A stretch of DNA of 64,000 nt from Leptodontidium sp. MPI-SDFR-AT-0119 (Eukaryota; Ascomycota; Leotiomycetes; Helotiales; Leptodontidiaceae), in contig JAHLEZ010000006.1 in NCBI GenBank assembly GCA_020726505.1, forward strand, positions 1,674,001 through 1,738,000, given 5' to 3'. Below, piece after piece: positions 21,916 through 33,274 of this stretch. The translations under genes were made by a program, and so were the position numbers. The notes below the pieces were generated by a model. That model was not told where the DNA came from and made no database searches. It saw only the letters and a list, made by a program, of their open reading frames with translations. Position 1 is the stretch's first letter; each line of letters starts with the position of its first letter.

Positions 21916-23125
21916 CTATTGCCCTCGAAGTCCACTCCATCCTTCCCACCCTATCTCCCCTCTCCAACCCCAAACAACAGCATAATGCCTTGCCAACATC
22001 TGCCATTCTTCGACTTCATCCAATCCTTCCAGCCTATCCACCCTCTCCTTTTCCGAACTCGGCACCCAGTTTTGCCAAATATTTTCAATAGTCTCGGCTT
22101 CTTGACCACCTTCGTCTCCATCTCCTTTGAATCCAAGCTCTAATAGCCGAGCCTTTTGGTCCGATAAAGTCTTGTAATGCTCTAGAGTCGGCATAGATAT
22201 ACCCCTTGAAGCAAGATTTGAAACCATAACTTGTCCGAACGCGTCGTCAACACCGATCGGCTCGTATAAAACTATTCCAGTTGAGGGTATACGATCGGTA
22301 AACCATTTTACCACGTCCCGCGCGGTGTCTGCTTCCAAGTAGCATAAACAACACTCCGATATAATCAGTGTTGGTATATCGGCTTGGAGGCCTCGAATAT
22401 CTTGTACATCTTTTAAATGCGGAAGTTGTCGTAGATCCATGGGATGGCAGCAATATGTGACTTCTGATATCTCATCCCCCTTTGTATTGACACCCCAGTC
22501 TTCATCTAGTTGCGGCAGTCCAAAAGCAGGGCTCTTGAATTCTGGGAAAAAAGATTCATCCTGGATATTTGATAATAGCCTCTTACTCGATACTGTCCTA
22601 CATTTAGTCGTGCTAACTGAAGGGAAGTCGAATTCGTGATAGATGAGATTATTGTTTTTGTTCTTGGATCGTAGACGGAAGTATCTCGTATCGGTCCCTG
22701 CACCCAGTGATATTATTTGTTTCTTCTGCGGTTTGGTGTCGGATTTTGGGTGGGAGAGAAAGGCATTGATGAGGATATCGAGAGCTGTTGTGCGAGTATA
22801 GGTTCCTGCACAAGTCGGTTAGTGAATGCCGACAATGTAGGGTCCATAGCTACTTACCCCGATTTATGATTGGCATTCGCCGTGTCCCTTCCCCGCCGAC
22901 AAATATAGAAGCAAATGGGTCTTCGAGATATCCAAGAGAAACAGCACTCAGTCTCGAGACTGCTGCATCGGTATCTGTAGACTGGATGGCTAGATCCTTG
23001 CGTTGAGCTCCAGGACCAGAAGTTTCCCCTCTTCCTACCAATCGGGAAGAGCCTCTGCCTCGACCGCCTCGAGAGCGAGGTCCTCCTCGTGATGTCAATA
23101 GATTCGGGATCTGTGGTGCGGACAT
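21916..23125 (-). CDS. PPM1: Leucine carboxyl methyltransferase 1 (PP2A methyltransferase)
   Basis: Exons 23125-22858 and 22805-21916 are joined by a 52-nt intron (GTAAGT...GTGCAG), giving 385 aa. Landmarks of PPM1/LCMT1: [13 protein letters not shown] near the start; [19 protein letters not shown] across the splice; the SAM-binding loop [30 protein letters not shown]; the acidic-Cys pair [12 protein letters not shown]; and a WHYAV-like end ([10 protein letters not shown]). The enzyme methylates the C-terminal leucine of the PP2A catalytic subunit using S-adenosylmethionine and so controls assembly of the phosphatase. It is cytosolic. The N-terminus carries an extra Gly/Arg-rich stretch ([16 protein letters not shown]) before the catalytic domain, typical of fungal orthologues in being variable. 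It is divergently oriented from the SUN gene across 2.2 kb. Confidence 0.93.
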
Positions 23126-25322
23126 TTCTTGAGTTGGTGGAGGTTAGTTGTGGTGTGACGAGTTGGGAGCGCGCGGCTGAGGTTGAAGGAGGGGAGGCTG
23201 CCAAGGATCCGAGAAGGCTGAGCTGAGATGACTGAATCACGAGTCGCTTCCTCTTCTCTCATCCTCTCCTGCATCCTTTCTTTGAGTGACAACAACAATG
23301 ACAACACCAACACAAACAACACCATCCATCCATTCTGACTTGTTGAACTTCAAATTCAACCTTCTCTACCATTATGCAGTTCATACTGAAAACACTCTTA
23401 CGAGGCAACTCAAAGATACATAACTCATCAATACTTCAGCCTTCTGCACAATCCCTGTCTTATCACCTTGGTGACAGCATTCCTGCATCTGCGACTGCAT
23501 AAACACACCTGCAAGATCATGCATGTTACAAAGTTATGCGAAGTAATGCACGACACGTACTGTCTAGTGACGGGTAACCGAAGTTCTCGAAGTCAGGAAC
23601 GTTTCCATGGTGGCTGACGGCATTCCTGGCGTGGCTTACGCCCATGAGGCAAACATTCAACGGGTTTTCACAAAAAGCACAGTACCTCTTTGTTCAATGT
23701 AAGTAGTTGTGCATAAACCCGTCGATAAATCAGATCACCGCGACATCTCCATCTCATTTCGGGTATTCTTTTCTTCAAATTTCCCCAGTCTCCTTTGAGC
23801 CTTGACCTGTCTGGAAAGGAGAAGATTTCCGCGTGGAACATGGATAGCCAGGGTCCTTTGCTGCTTCTTTCTTGCAGCCCTTGTGGGCAGTCTGACGAGT
23901 CCAGGCGTGAAGCTTCGGTTCAGGCCAGACACGGGTCGAAGCGTCGATCGAGACCCCAGATTGTTTGATGAAGTAATCTCTTATCAATCGCCCGTTTCTC
24001 CCTATGGAATCAAGGCTCCGATGGAATGTTGCGACATCCATGGCCAATTGTTTCATTATTATAACAAAGTATTGGGAGGGGTTGATGATGTGATGAGATG
24101 AGATGAGAGACTGGAATGGAATGCAGCAGCCGGCTGGATAGTGACGCCAACAAGTATTCGTCATCTGGGTGATTTGAAGGAAGCACGAGAGGGATTTCTG
24201 GAATGGTGGCAATTTGCCATCACCCGTTCAGAGGCTGTCAGAAGTCTTGGCTGTGAAGACTCTTCTTGCTTTTCATCCGTGTCAAGTTGTCTAACTTCAA
24301 AACAACCAACAGCCAACCAACCTCGCCGTCGCCGTTGTTTCTGCATCTTTCTCCTCGCTGTCAGTCGCAGCCATTGCGAGTCGAGTAACTGGGATCGATT
24401 AAGCTCAGGATGGATTCAGGAACAACCAGCCAGGAAAAAAAGACAGGGAATACCCGATCAAGTTTAATTCCCCTGATCGCAATCTGAAGTCTGATTCGCT
24501 GTCTCCCCAAACGCGGACAATTGAACAATTAATATTATGCCCCTTTATGCATAGCGTCAGGTACGCGAGAGTGGTTTGGCGCTGCCGCCACTTCGGCAGA
24601 GATTCAAGGCATGTTGATTGGACTTCTCCAACGCCCAGCCCGTTGATCCCTTGTCCATCCAGACTCACCCGAGTCACCCCCCTCGCCCCCCCCTCCCCCC
24701 CCCCCCCCCCCCAACTCAATCCAACTTTTCCCAGTGGAGGCGACCAGGTCCTGAGATTGCTGGCAATCTCCCCCTTCTGCTCCGTTGCTGGCGACGACGA
24801 GCCCGTGCATGTGGTTGGCTGTGCAATCTGCTACAATCTGGTTAGAGCAGACCGGACGACTTGCAGAGATGGGAAACATGGGGCCGGGCCCGCGTGGTCT
24901 GCATTTCTCGTCGTCTGTTCTGGTGCTGGTGCTGCTGGTAGTCTGAGAGGGTCGAGCTTGAAGGAAGCTTCTTCACTTGACTTGAGCCTGCCCGCCCAGC
25001 CTCAACCTTCTTCTTCGTTAGCATCCCGCTCTTCCTCCTGCTCTGGCGTGCTGCATCTTCTTGTCTTCATCACACTCCTTTGGTTGAGTCGTTGCTTCTG
25101 TCCCTACATCTACCTGCATTGCATACTCACCGCAAGTCACTCATTCTGCACACCCAGGAAGGATATGTTTGGATATAGCGCTGGCACCCTTCAATAAAAC
25201 TCGTTTCGAAATTACGCGCGAACACCTCGACGACCGAGAGACCGGTTTGGATAGAACTCGCGACTCGAATATATTACCACGGCATAATCTGGCCCCTAAC
25301 AGATTCATTTACGATATACACG
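23126..25322. other. Long divergent intergenic region between PPM1 and the SUN gene
   Basis: 2.2 kb without a credible gene. It contains a C-rich tract (24676-24712) and CT-rich blocks close to the SUN start, fitting a long 5' leader and promoter. Open frames here overlap on both strands and lack motifs. Confidence 0.55.
24676..24712 (+). repeat. C-rich tract with an 18-nt poly-C run
   Basis: Near-pure C from 24676, interrupted by TCG and T, ending in an uninterrupted C run at 24695-24712. It could form i-motif/G-quadruplex structures upstream of the SUN gene, and it is also a length-uncertain spot for sequencing. Confidence 0.9.
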
Positions 25323-26900
25323 ATGAGACTCTTGGATGTTCAGGCCGCAATTGGCACAGCGATTCTGCTGCTGTCATCGCCATGCGACGCGAAACCCGGT
25401 CATCGCTTGTCGCATTTGGATATTTTGGAAAAGAGACATAGTCACAAGAGGTTACATGCGTCGCCACGGGCCGAGGGGAACGAGAGTGCCCTGCAGAAGC
25501 GTACAACTTGCGCTTTCCCAACGGATGCTGGTCTTGTCGCAGTCACACCAGGCTCGTCAAATGGAGGTTGGGCTATGAGTCCAGATCAATCTTGCACGGC
25601 GGGCAGCTACTGCCCCTATGCGTGCCCACCAGGAGAAGTGATGGCGCAGTGGAATCCAAAGGCGACCACGTACACATACCCATTGTCGATGGTAGGTCAA
25701 GAAATTGGAGTAGAGGGAGAGGGATACTGACTTCTACAGGACGGTGGTTTGTATTGCGATTCAAACGGCAAAGCTAGCAAGCCATTCCCCAACAAGCCGT
25801 ATTGTGTTTCTGGAGCCGGCTCGGTTGGCGTGCAAAACAACGCTGGAAAGGTCGTTTCTTTCTGCCAGACTGTCTTGCCAGGAGGCGAGTCTATGCTTAT
25901 CCCAACCCAGGTCGATAGCTGGGCAGGAATTGCAGTTCCAGACCCAAGCTACTGGTGCAGCACTGCAGCTCAGTATGTTACCCCAAGCAGGATCTGAGAT
26001 TTCGCTAACCTAGACAGTTACTATGTGAATGCTCCTGGAATTGGTACTGACGATGCCTGCATCTGGGGAGATGGATCCAAGCCACTTGGAAACTGGTCTC
26101 CTTATGTGGCAGGTGCCAACCAGGACTCAAATGGCAACACTTTTCTCAAGCTTGGATGGAACCCGAAGTTCACCGATACTGATGCGACCTTCACTAAGTC
26201 TAAGCCAACCTTCGGTCTCAAAGTCGTCTGCTCAGGCTCTGGCTGCAACGGGACACCATGCTCTATCGACCCTTCAAAGAACGGTATTGGTGGCGTCACG
26301 AGCGCCGACCAGGCTTCTGGAGCAGGAGGAGCCAACTTCTGTGTTGTAACCATCCCTAAAGGAGAGACTGCCAACATCGTTGTTTTCAATACTGGCTCTA
26401 GCGATTCTGGCGCATCAGACCTTCTTGGAGACTCTGCTGCAAAGGCATCTTCAAGCGAAACTCCTACGCCTACACCAACACCGACACCCACGCCAACTCC
26501 AACACCCACCCCAACGCCAACGAGCACTTCGACAACTTCCACAAGCTCGACCTCTTCGTTTAGCTCGGAGTCTTCAACTTCATCATCCTCAACAAGTTCT
26601 AGCTCGTCCATTGAGACAACGTCATCTTCATCATCCGTCAATACCACCTCGGCCTACCCAACGGCCGAGAACTCACCCCATGTTCTTTTCGAAGAGAAGA
26701 ACACCACATCCACTTCCAGCAGCGGTTCATCCTCCACCGGACCTGGAAGTAGCTCTGGAACGGCCCTATCCGGAACCACCGCAGTTGAAAGCCCAATCGC
26801 AAGTGCAACAAAGAAGTCCGGCGCACCAGAAAAGATCGTCACCTCAAGCAGCCTGTTCAGCCTGGTAGTCATGTTCGCCGTCGCGGGCTACATGCTCTAA
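25323..26900 (+). CDS. SUN-family (GH132) cell-wall protein, GPI-anchored
   Basis: Three exons, 25323-25691, 25740-25972 and 26018-26900, join in frame to 494 aa. Residues 1-23 are a signal peptide (AAIGTAILLLSSPCDA) and a KR site lies near residue 60. The SUN domain spans about 60-330: cysteines C-x5-C-x3-C (CTAGSYCPYAC) with a fourth Cys 27 residues on, PGGESMLIPTQVDSWAG, STAAHYYVNAPGIGTDDAC and GNWSPYVAGANQDSNGNTF. Then come a Thr-Pro repeat (about 12 TP pairs), a Ser/Thr-rich stalk, and a hydrophobic end (SLFSLVVMFAVAGYML) for GPI addition. SUN proteins act at the cell wall in septation and wall remodelling, with beta-1,3-glucan activity reported for some members. The stalk and anchor point to a wall-attached rather than a secreted form. 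Confidence 0.92.
26461..26522 (+). repeat. Coding microsatellite (Thr-Pro repeat)
   Basis: Imperfect hexanucleotide repeat of the type ACNCCN within the SUN gene, encoding about a dozen TP pairs. Such tracts vary in length between strains and set the length of O-mannosylated stalks. Confidence 0.8.
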
Positions 26901-28154
26901 AAAGCTCGCTTCCTCAAACTCACGGGCCCCAGTCCCGCCAGTAAGGAGTGCTCAAAAAGATACATTCTACCCTGTTCAAATCTCACGCGGTCGAGCACCG
27001 CCCGAAAATTCCCAGTTTCGCAATACACGGAACTGGCTCGCCTTCTTCGACATGCCATCGTACTTTATTAAATGGCCTTTGCTTTATATATACTTTCTAA
27101 TGCGTCTGGATATACGTAATACGTCTTGCTCGCTCGCTCGCTTCGTTCGCTGTCGTACACTTGCTATTTTCCTCAACACCCCCGCGCATCTTCTACATCG
27201 TCTATGTCAACTACGCGTCTAGATCTAGATCCAATCCAAGTCTAACAGTCAGCGCCAACCGTCAGTTTTTGCATATATTCTTCAAATCTGCACATATCGA
27301 TTTCCTCACCATATATCCTGTCCAATTACTTCTCCCTTCTCGCTGCGAGGTCTTCAGCAGAGCAGGCAGGGCAGGGCAGCTGGGATGTACATCTTTTTCA
27401 CCTCTTTTTAGTTGGAAGAAACAAAGAACGAACGATTTTGTTGCTGGCTCCTTTTTGTTGCTGTTGTGTTTTATACCCCCCTTTTCTGCAGTTTTGGTTT
27501 TTGATGCTTTAACCAATGCTTTGGGAATTTGGTTGATGGTTGGTTGTTTTTATGTCTTTGGTGGATACCCCCGTTCCCCTATCCTTTTTGTTATATAGGT
27601 GGATATCTTCTTGTTGGGTGGATTGGTTGGCCTTTGACTGTGTTTTCTGGACTGCATTGTGATTTGGACTTGGATATGGATACGGATGTGGCTCGGGATC
27701 TTTGAAAGGGGAAATGTGCATGAAGTGAAGAGCGATGGATATGAAGCGGCGAGCGATTGAGCAAGGCAAACAACAAAATACTGGTCTCACTTGAGCCGCT
27801 TTCTTTACGAAGTTCATGTGGGTGGAGTGGGGTTGGTTGACGGGACGGGTTGATGTATATTGGATCTTATGAACACATTATTTCTTTGGCTTGGTCTTGT
27901 CTTGTCCGTCTCTGTCTCTTGTGATGTAATGTGATGTTTGGCTGAGGTTGAGAATGATTGGGTTTGTGAGTTGAGAGTTTGAAAGTATGGCTGGATGATG
28001 GATGGATGGGTCCTTGAGTGGCAGTCGGGATGAATGATGGGCTGAGAGTCGGATGGTGGATTAGTCAGTGGTTGTATCTCAAAGGTCAATGGAGCTGGGT
28101 TGTGACGAGAAATAAAAATGTAGCTGAGGCTTCGATATTTTGTTTGTGACTTTA
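26901..28154. other. Intergenic region downstream of the SUN gene
   Basis: Pyrimidine-rich 3' region with poly-T-like stretches and a GCTCGCTCGCTCGC simple repeat near 27129. No gene supported on either strand. Confidence 0.55.
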
Positions 28155-28419
28155 CGAGCCTGGAGGCACGGGTCTGTGCGCTACAGGCGGTTTTGCGAGG
28201 CACTTTCAGGCTTAGAAAATACAAAGTTGGCGAGTTCACGCTTAAATATATCAACGAACGCTTAATCGTTTTGCTTTATTATTAAAATACACGATGAAGA
28301 AGAAGTATATCTGTCTTTCTATTAACTAGATTTTTGAATTGTTATTTTGCGTAAGAATTATTATTTTTCATTTGGCTGTGAAATGCCCTGTACCGCACAG
28401 ACCCGTGCCTCCAGGCTCG
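28155..28419. mobile_element. MITE-like element (PIF/Harbinger type)
   Basis: 265 bp with terminal inverted repeats of about 35 bp starting CGAGCCTGGAGGCACGGGTC and ending with its reverse complement (one or two mismatches). It is flanked by a 3-bp direct duplication TTA at 28152-28154 and 28420-28422. The interior is AT-rich and non-coding. A TTA/TWA duplication with long repeats and no transposase fits a PIF/Harbinger-derived miniature element; the superfamily call rests on the 3-bp duplication only. Confidence 0.85.
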
Positions 28420-28790
28420 TTACTACATGAACCTCAGTCTGAAGTGATGACTGTTGTAAATACCCCTTGATTCCCTTTTCTTAACCAGGAAATTCCCTTC
28501 TACAAGTAGCAAGCCTCCAATTCTTTATTGAAATTTCCAGCCATAATGTAAACAATTGATGTCCCTTCCGCAACCCCAGATCTCGTCTCTCGCTTGGCTT
28601 GGGCCGTCCTCCATTCATGCACGTAATCACGTGTCTCGCCGCAACACCACTTTCCGCCCAGCACCCCCAACCGAGAACAACCTCGAACGCGTCAACCGTC
28701 ACAATCTCATCCATCCACCACATTACATCCCCACACACCCACCTGACTTCCGTCCGGCACGGCCTCAAATCATCTAGAGCCACCATAACC
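28420..28790. other. Promoter region of the first coiled-coil gene
   Basis: CA/CT-rich leader immediately upstream of ATG 28791 (context ACCATGG). An open frame at 28556 leads to a stop before the ATG and is not needed by the gene model. Confidence 0.5.
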
Positions 28791-31700
28791 ATGGCTCAAG
28801 CATCATCCGGTGCCTCTGGAGCCTCTGGAATCTCACCGTCCCAAGGCAGCCCCTGTATCACGCCCCTCCGCCTCGGCACCAATCCCCCGAACATCAGTCT
28901 CCTCCGCCCTAACACCCACATCCAACTGCGTCGAGTATGACCGGCTCGTGGGCAAGATCATGCGCGACAACTTCTGGGATCTGGACCCTTTCACCGTCGG
29001 CCTCAACCCGGGGTTGTTGAACTTTGAAAAGCCCTTCATTAGGAGTAAGGCGCCGCATATCAAGACGAAGATGAGGTTGCTGAGTAGGATTTTGGCGAGG
29101 ATGGTTGATGTGAGTTCTGTTTTGTTTTGTTCTACTTTACTTTTCCTCTTTATCCCTCTTTGCCTCTCTTATTCTTCTTAGCTGGTGTTTGTTTCATGAT
29201 ACTGTCTGGGGGTGGTAGATGTTTATGCTGTATGTGGTGTTTGGCTTTGGCTTTGATGTGGTCTGATGTGGTTCGAAAGGTGAACAACTACTGACGTTCG
29301 ATTTATAGGATGAGCATCTACTTCTCGTCTGCACGGATCCGAATATGTACAGACCGCACCCTAATCGTTCTACCATTGACTATCTTGTCATTGGTGATGA
29401 CCCGCCTTGGATCCCGCATTTTTTTAATGGTTCATTGGCGTATCCTCATGTGGAGGAAGCTATGAATAGCATTAATCGCTTTCTTGATAGTGAGGGTGCC
29501 TCAAAGCGTAAGCTCCGTCCTATTCCTATCTACCTCTAGCTCCTCTTTCGCTCTTTACAGTCTCATTCCATTTTCAACTCTTGGAATTGAGAAGCGCTTC
29601 ATCCTTGTGCTTGAGTACAGCTAATGACCTACAGCACCAACCCGAGTCCCCACAGTCGGCGTCTCGCGCGCTTCCAGTTTTGCTATCTTCGGATTCAAGA
29701 CTGAGGAACTTCCGTCCGTTGAGGAGTATATCGATTTCGTCCATGCTGTTGTCCAATCAGGCAGCCGTGCTGGATCGACGGGCACGATTCGTGAGGATCA
29801 CTTCTTTCCCAGCATGGCCGTTGTGCCCGTTGCGGAGGCTAGGAAGAGAGCCAATTTGGTTATGCGGTTGATGGGAAGGATGGTTGAGGTATTAAATCCC
29901 TCCAACGATCGGAAGTCAGATTCACTGACACACGTAGGATGATGTTTTGACCAGAGTTTCAGCTGAAGATGGAACCTATGTCTTGCATCCTGATTGTCGC
30001 CCTACAGACTACATGGCTGACCGAGGCTTGACTGATATTTCGCATTGGGTCTGGGCTTTCAAGACTTGGGCTGTGCTTGATCCAGTTGCGGAGAAGGCAG
30101 TGATGAATTTGGAGAAGTTCTTGAAAGACATTTCGCCGACTGGTAGGCCAACTTCATGTCATGCGAATGGAATCAATGCTGACGTATTACGCTTATAGAG
30201 AGATCTAGAATCAAGACTGAGGTACGGAGTCTTCACCTGGCGTGGCGTAATTAACTGACACTTCACAGCGTGATGAATCGCCTCCTACATCAAAACTTGA
30301 ACGCAAGTTCGAGACAGAGCAAGATGATGATGTCTACATTGTCAAGGTACGAATTGCCCTATATAAACATTTCAGGAATAGCTAACGGCCGTCTAAGCAA
30401 GAAGAAGCAGCATCGTCGTTTACCAAAAGCCGGACCCCGAAGCCAAAGAGACAAAAGCACAAACGAACCGACCGTAACGTAAGTTCCAGTTCCAGCGGAT
30501 CAGATCAGTCCAGCATAATTCCAATTCTCACACTTCCGAAAAGCCCGCCTCACCTTGAGATGAACCCCTCGCCAGAACTCGACCCAGAGGACTCCCTAAT
30601 GGATTCCATTGAAATTCCCGATGAGAATTCTACAGCTGAAATTCAGCGCCGTGAGAGAAGAGTATGGCCCTCTTGAATTCCGGTGTCTCGCATGGCTGAC
30701 CGTTCCAGGCATATACGGATTACTTCCAAAGCGTCCCTAACAACCGACGAACAATCCTTCCTTCTATTGCTCCTTTCCAATTTGATAAATTCCACGTCGA
30801 TTATCCCGATGATGCTTTTGAGATCATCCTTGAGAAGACAGTGGGAAGTCATATCTTCCAAATCATCTGTCACGATTGTGATGGACGGAGAGTGGCTACC
30901 AAATATGAAGGCTGCGTCTCAAGACTCGAGTTGCACTTGAAAGCGGTCATACATACGTCCAACGTCATGTCGAGGTTAGAGCGGTGTGGAGAGACTCCAA
31001 TCGAGACTACAGAGACGAAGAAGAGGATGGAAACCCTCAAGCGAGCAGATCAGAGAGGCTATGATCATAACAAACGCCCTACACTCTCAACAACTGTTTC
31101 GAAATCTTTGGCCAACGACTTGCGTGCGAACAACAATCCAAGAGGTTCGCCTTCTGCTGTGGAGGTAGAAACGCTACAGGCTATATACGAACTTCCTCAG
31201 AAGGCCTTCAGATATAACCCCACACAAGCTAGTATGAAAAACGGGCCAGCAGACCAGAGTAGCGGCCACGAGCCATCTCCACCTGCCCTAGCAGGTCCGT
31301 CTCGATTCAGGCCAACCTCGCCAACTCTTTCCCAAGCTTCACTCGAAGCATTCCGCGGAGAGACCACCCAGAGATTTGAGGCTTTGGAATCCAGCAATAA
31401 GAAGAAGAAAATCAAGCTTGATCACTACGGTACCCTACTTGGTCAGACAAACACCAAGTATGGAGAGATGGAAGAGGAGGTTTTGGCTCTCAAATCCGGC
31501 CAAGACAAACATGGCACCGACATCAAAGCCCTAGCCAACATTCTGAAGACTGGCTTCGAACCTCTCTTGGAAGTAGTCAAACGTTCACGAAAGGTCCCCG
31601 ATGACGTGGCGGACCAATTGGAGGGATTGCTAGGCAGAGATGAACAACATGAGTCGCGCTGGTTAGAACAGGAAAAAGCTCGTATCAGCCTTTTAGGAGC

Positions 31701-32730
31701 TATTGAGACATTGAGCCAGGGTCAAAAAGATTTGGAAGACAAGCTCGGAAACCTGGAGACTCGAGACCATCCCATGAATGGGAATGAAGACTCAGCAAGC
31801 CTTGACGCAAGAATCAAGGAACTCGAATCATCCAAGATCCAATTCATGGAAGCTCAGAATGAACTCGAACAAGAGCATAGAGTCATGAATGCCCGATTTG
31901 GACTCCTGGAGCAACACGATGAGTCTCTAGATGAAGCCGCACAGATTATCATAGGCATCTCTTCCCGCATCGAAGACTTAGAGACTGCTCGAGATCATAC
32001 CTTAGCAGCCCTCGAACGGCACCAGAAGACGCTCATCAATCGACTTGCGGTTGTCGAGCAACAAAGCTTGACATCGACGAAACTCGTGGAGTCAACAAGC
32101 CCCCTTAATCAATCAATCGACCTCTTGAATGAACGCTGCGCAGCACAAGACGAACACATCAAGGCGCTGCTTAAAAAGGCTAAGAAATCAACAGCGTGGA
32201 TTAACTACTATAAGGATGTTACGATCTCGCACAAATCCCTGATCGACAATCTTGAGAATCATCTGGCTAGTGAGGCAACTTCTAGGAGTGCATTCGAGGA
32301 ACGTGTAGAAAAGCGCATAGAGGCAATGTTGGAGGGAAATAGAGAAATGGAAGAGAAGATGGTGGAGTGTATGGAGGAAATGATCAAAGGAAATAAGGAA
32401 AGAGAGGCCACCATGGCGGAGAGAATCCGAGGCTTGGAGCGCAAGCAGGAGAGATCAGTTACTCAACTTGCGCTTCTCAAGACCTACGCTGCTCCAAGGA
32501 CCGTGCCTGGAAGTGAGAATGAACGTGGAGGATCGAGCACGCCGAAAGGTTCGTCCCGGGTGGAGCATAGCAGATCTGCATCCATCACCTCCTCGCAAAT
32601 GGGTGCTGCTGAAGCCCCTCGGACGACTTCGACTCCTTCGCAAATGGGTGGAAATACAACAGGCAACGCTCGCATGGGAGGTGTACCCAAGGGCTCGCAG
32701 CTGGGTCATAGGAAGCCGAGGAAGTTTTGA
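28791..32730 (+). CDS. Coiled-coil protein with atypical C2H2 finger (tandem copy 1), unknown function
   Basis: Nine exons join in frame to 1106 aa: 28791-28854, 28898-29109, 29309-29507, 29635-29888, 29938-30142, 30199-30221, 30269-30346, 30398-30661 and 30709-32730. Residues 30-320 form a folded-looking domain I do not recognise (VGKIMRDNFWDLDPFTVGLN, WIPHFFNGSLAYPHVEEAM, TDISHWVWAFKTWAVLDPV). A charged linker follows with basic (KPKRQKHKR) and sumoylation-like (IKTE, VKQE) motifs. At 487-515 is an atypical zinc finger, C-x2-C-x18-H-x5-H (IICHDCDGRRVA...LHLKAVIH). Residues 580-1030 are long heptad-rich coiled coil, and the tail is Ser/Gly-rich. The next gene has the same finger spacing followed by a coiled coil, so the two look like tandem paralogues. 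The protein may be nuclear and oligomeric, but no function can be assigned. The first 43-nt intron and the 23-nt exon 6 are the least certain parts. Confidence 0.75.
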
Positions 32731-33274
32731 GGCGGAGTTTGGTACCTTGTATAATTGACGACAACTGATGATGATGACTGACTGATGATGGCGTTTGAGC
32801 TTGTGCATATTGAATGCGGTGGATGGGGTTGGTGTTTTGAGCGCTGCATTCATTGAATCGGATTTGCATCTGCATTTGCATAGATTGGGAATGGGAATGG
32901 ATGAGATGGGATGGCGTTTAGTCTGGTTTGCTTTGAGGTTTTGTAGAGTGTACTCGACGGAGCTTTGGGGAAAGGGGAGTTGAGAATGGGAGGATGGGAA
33001 ATTGTAAATTACTGTACAGTCAATTCATAGTTCTGTACACTGAGCGAATCCCATACCAAGAGTCGATACCCGCGAAATGGCATTCAGAGCAAATAGGCAA
33101 AGCAGAAGCCGAGTTTGCTTGCTGGACAGGTCACAGAGCCTCATGTGGTGATGCGCTTCTCGCACGGACCCATTGTTACTCAAACGCGCATCGCGTCAAC
33201 ACCTGACCAACTATTCCCCTCTTCTCCCCCCACCCACTCAACCTCAATCTCAATGTAGCGGCATTGATTGAAAA
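32731..33274. other. Spacer between the two coiled-coil genes
   Basis: 544 bp with the 3' end of copy 1 and the CT-rich promoter of copy 2. No other gene seen. Confidence 0.6.

Noticed and set aside
23735..24212. Overlapping frames on both strands between PPM1 and the SUN gene
   Set aside because: Low-information sequence in the long divergent promoter; no motifs or splice structure.
27814..28254. 146-codon minus-strand frame
   Set aside because: Runs into the MITE end, has Ser/Thr/Gln composition typical of non-coding CT-rich DNA, and shows no motif.
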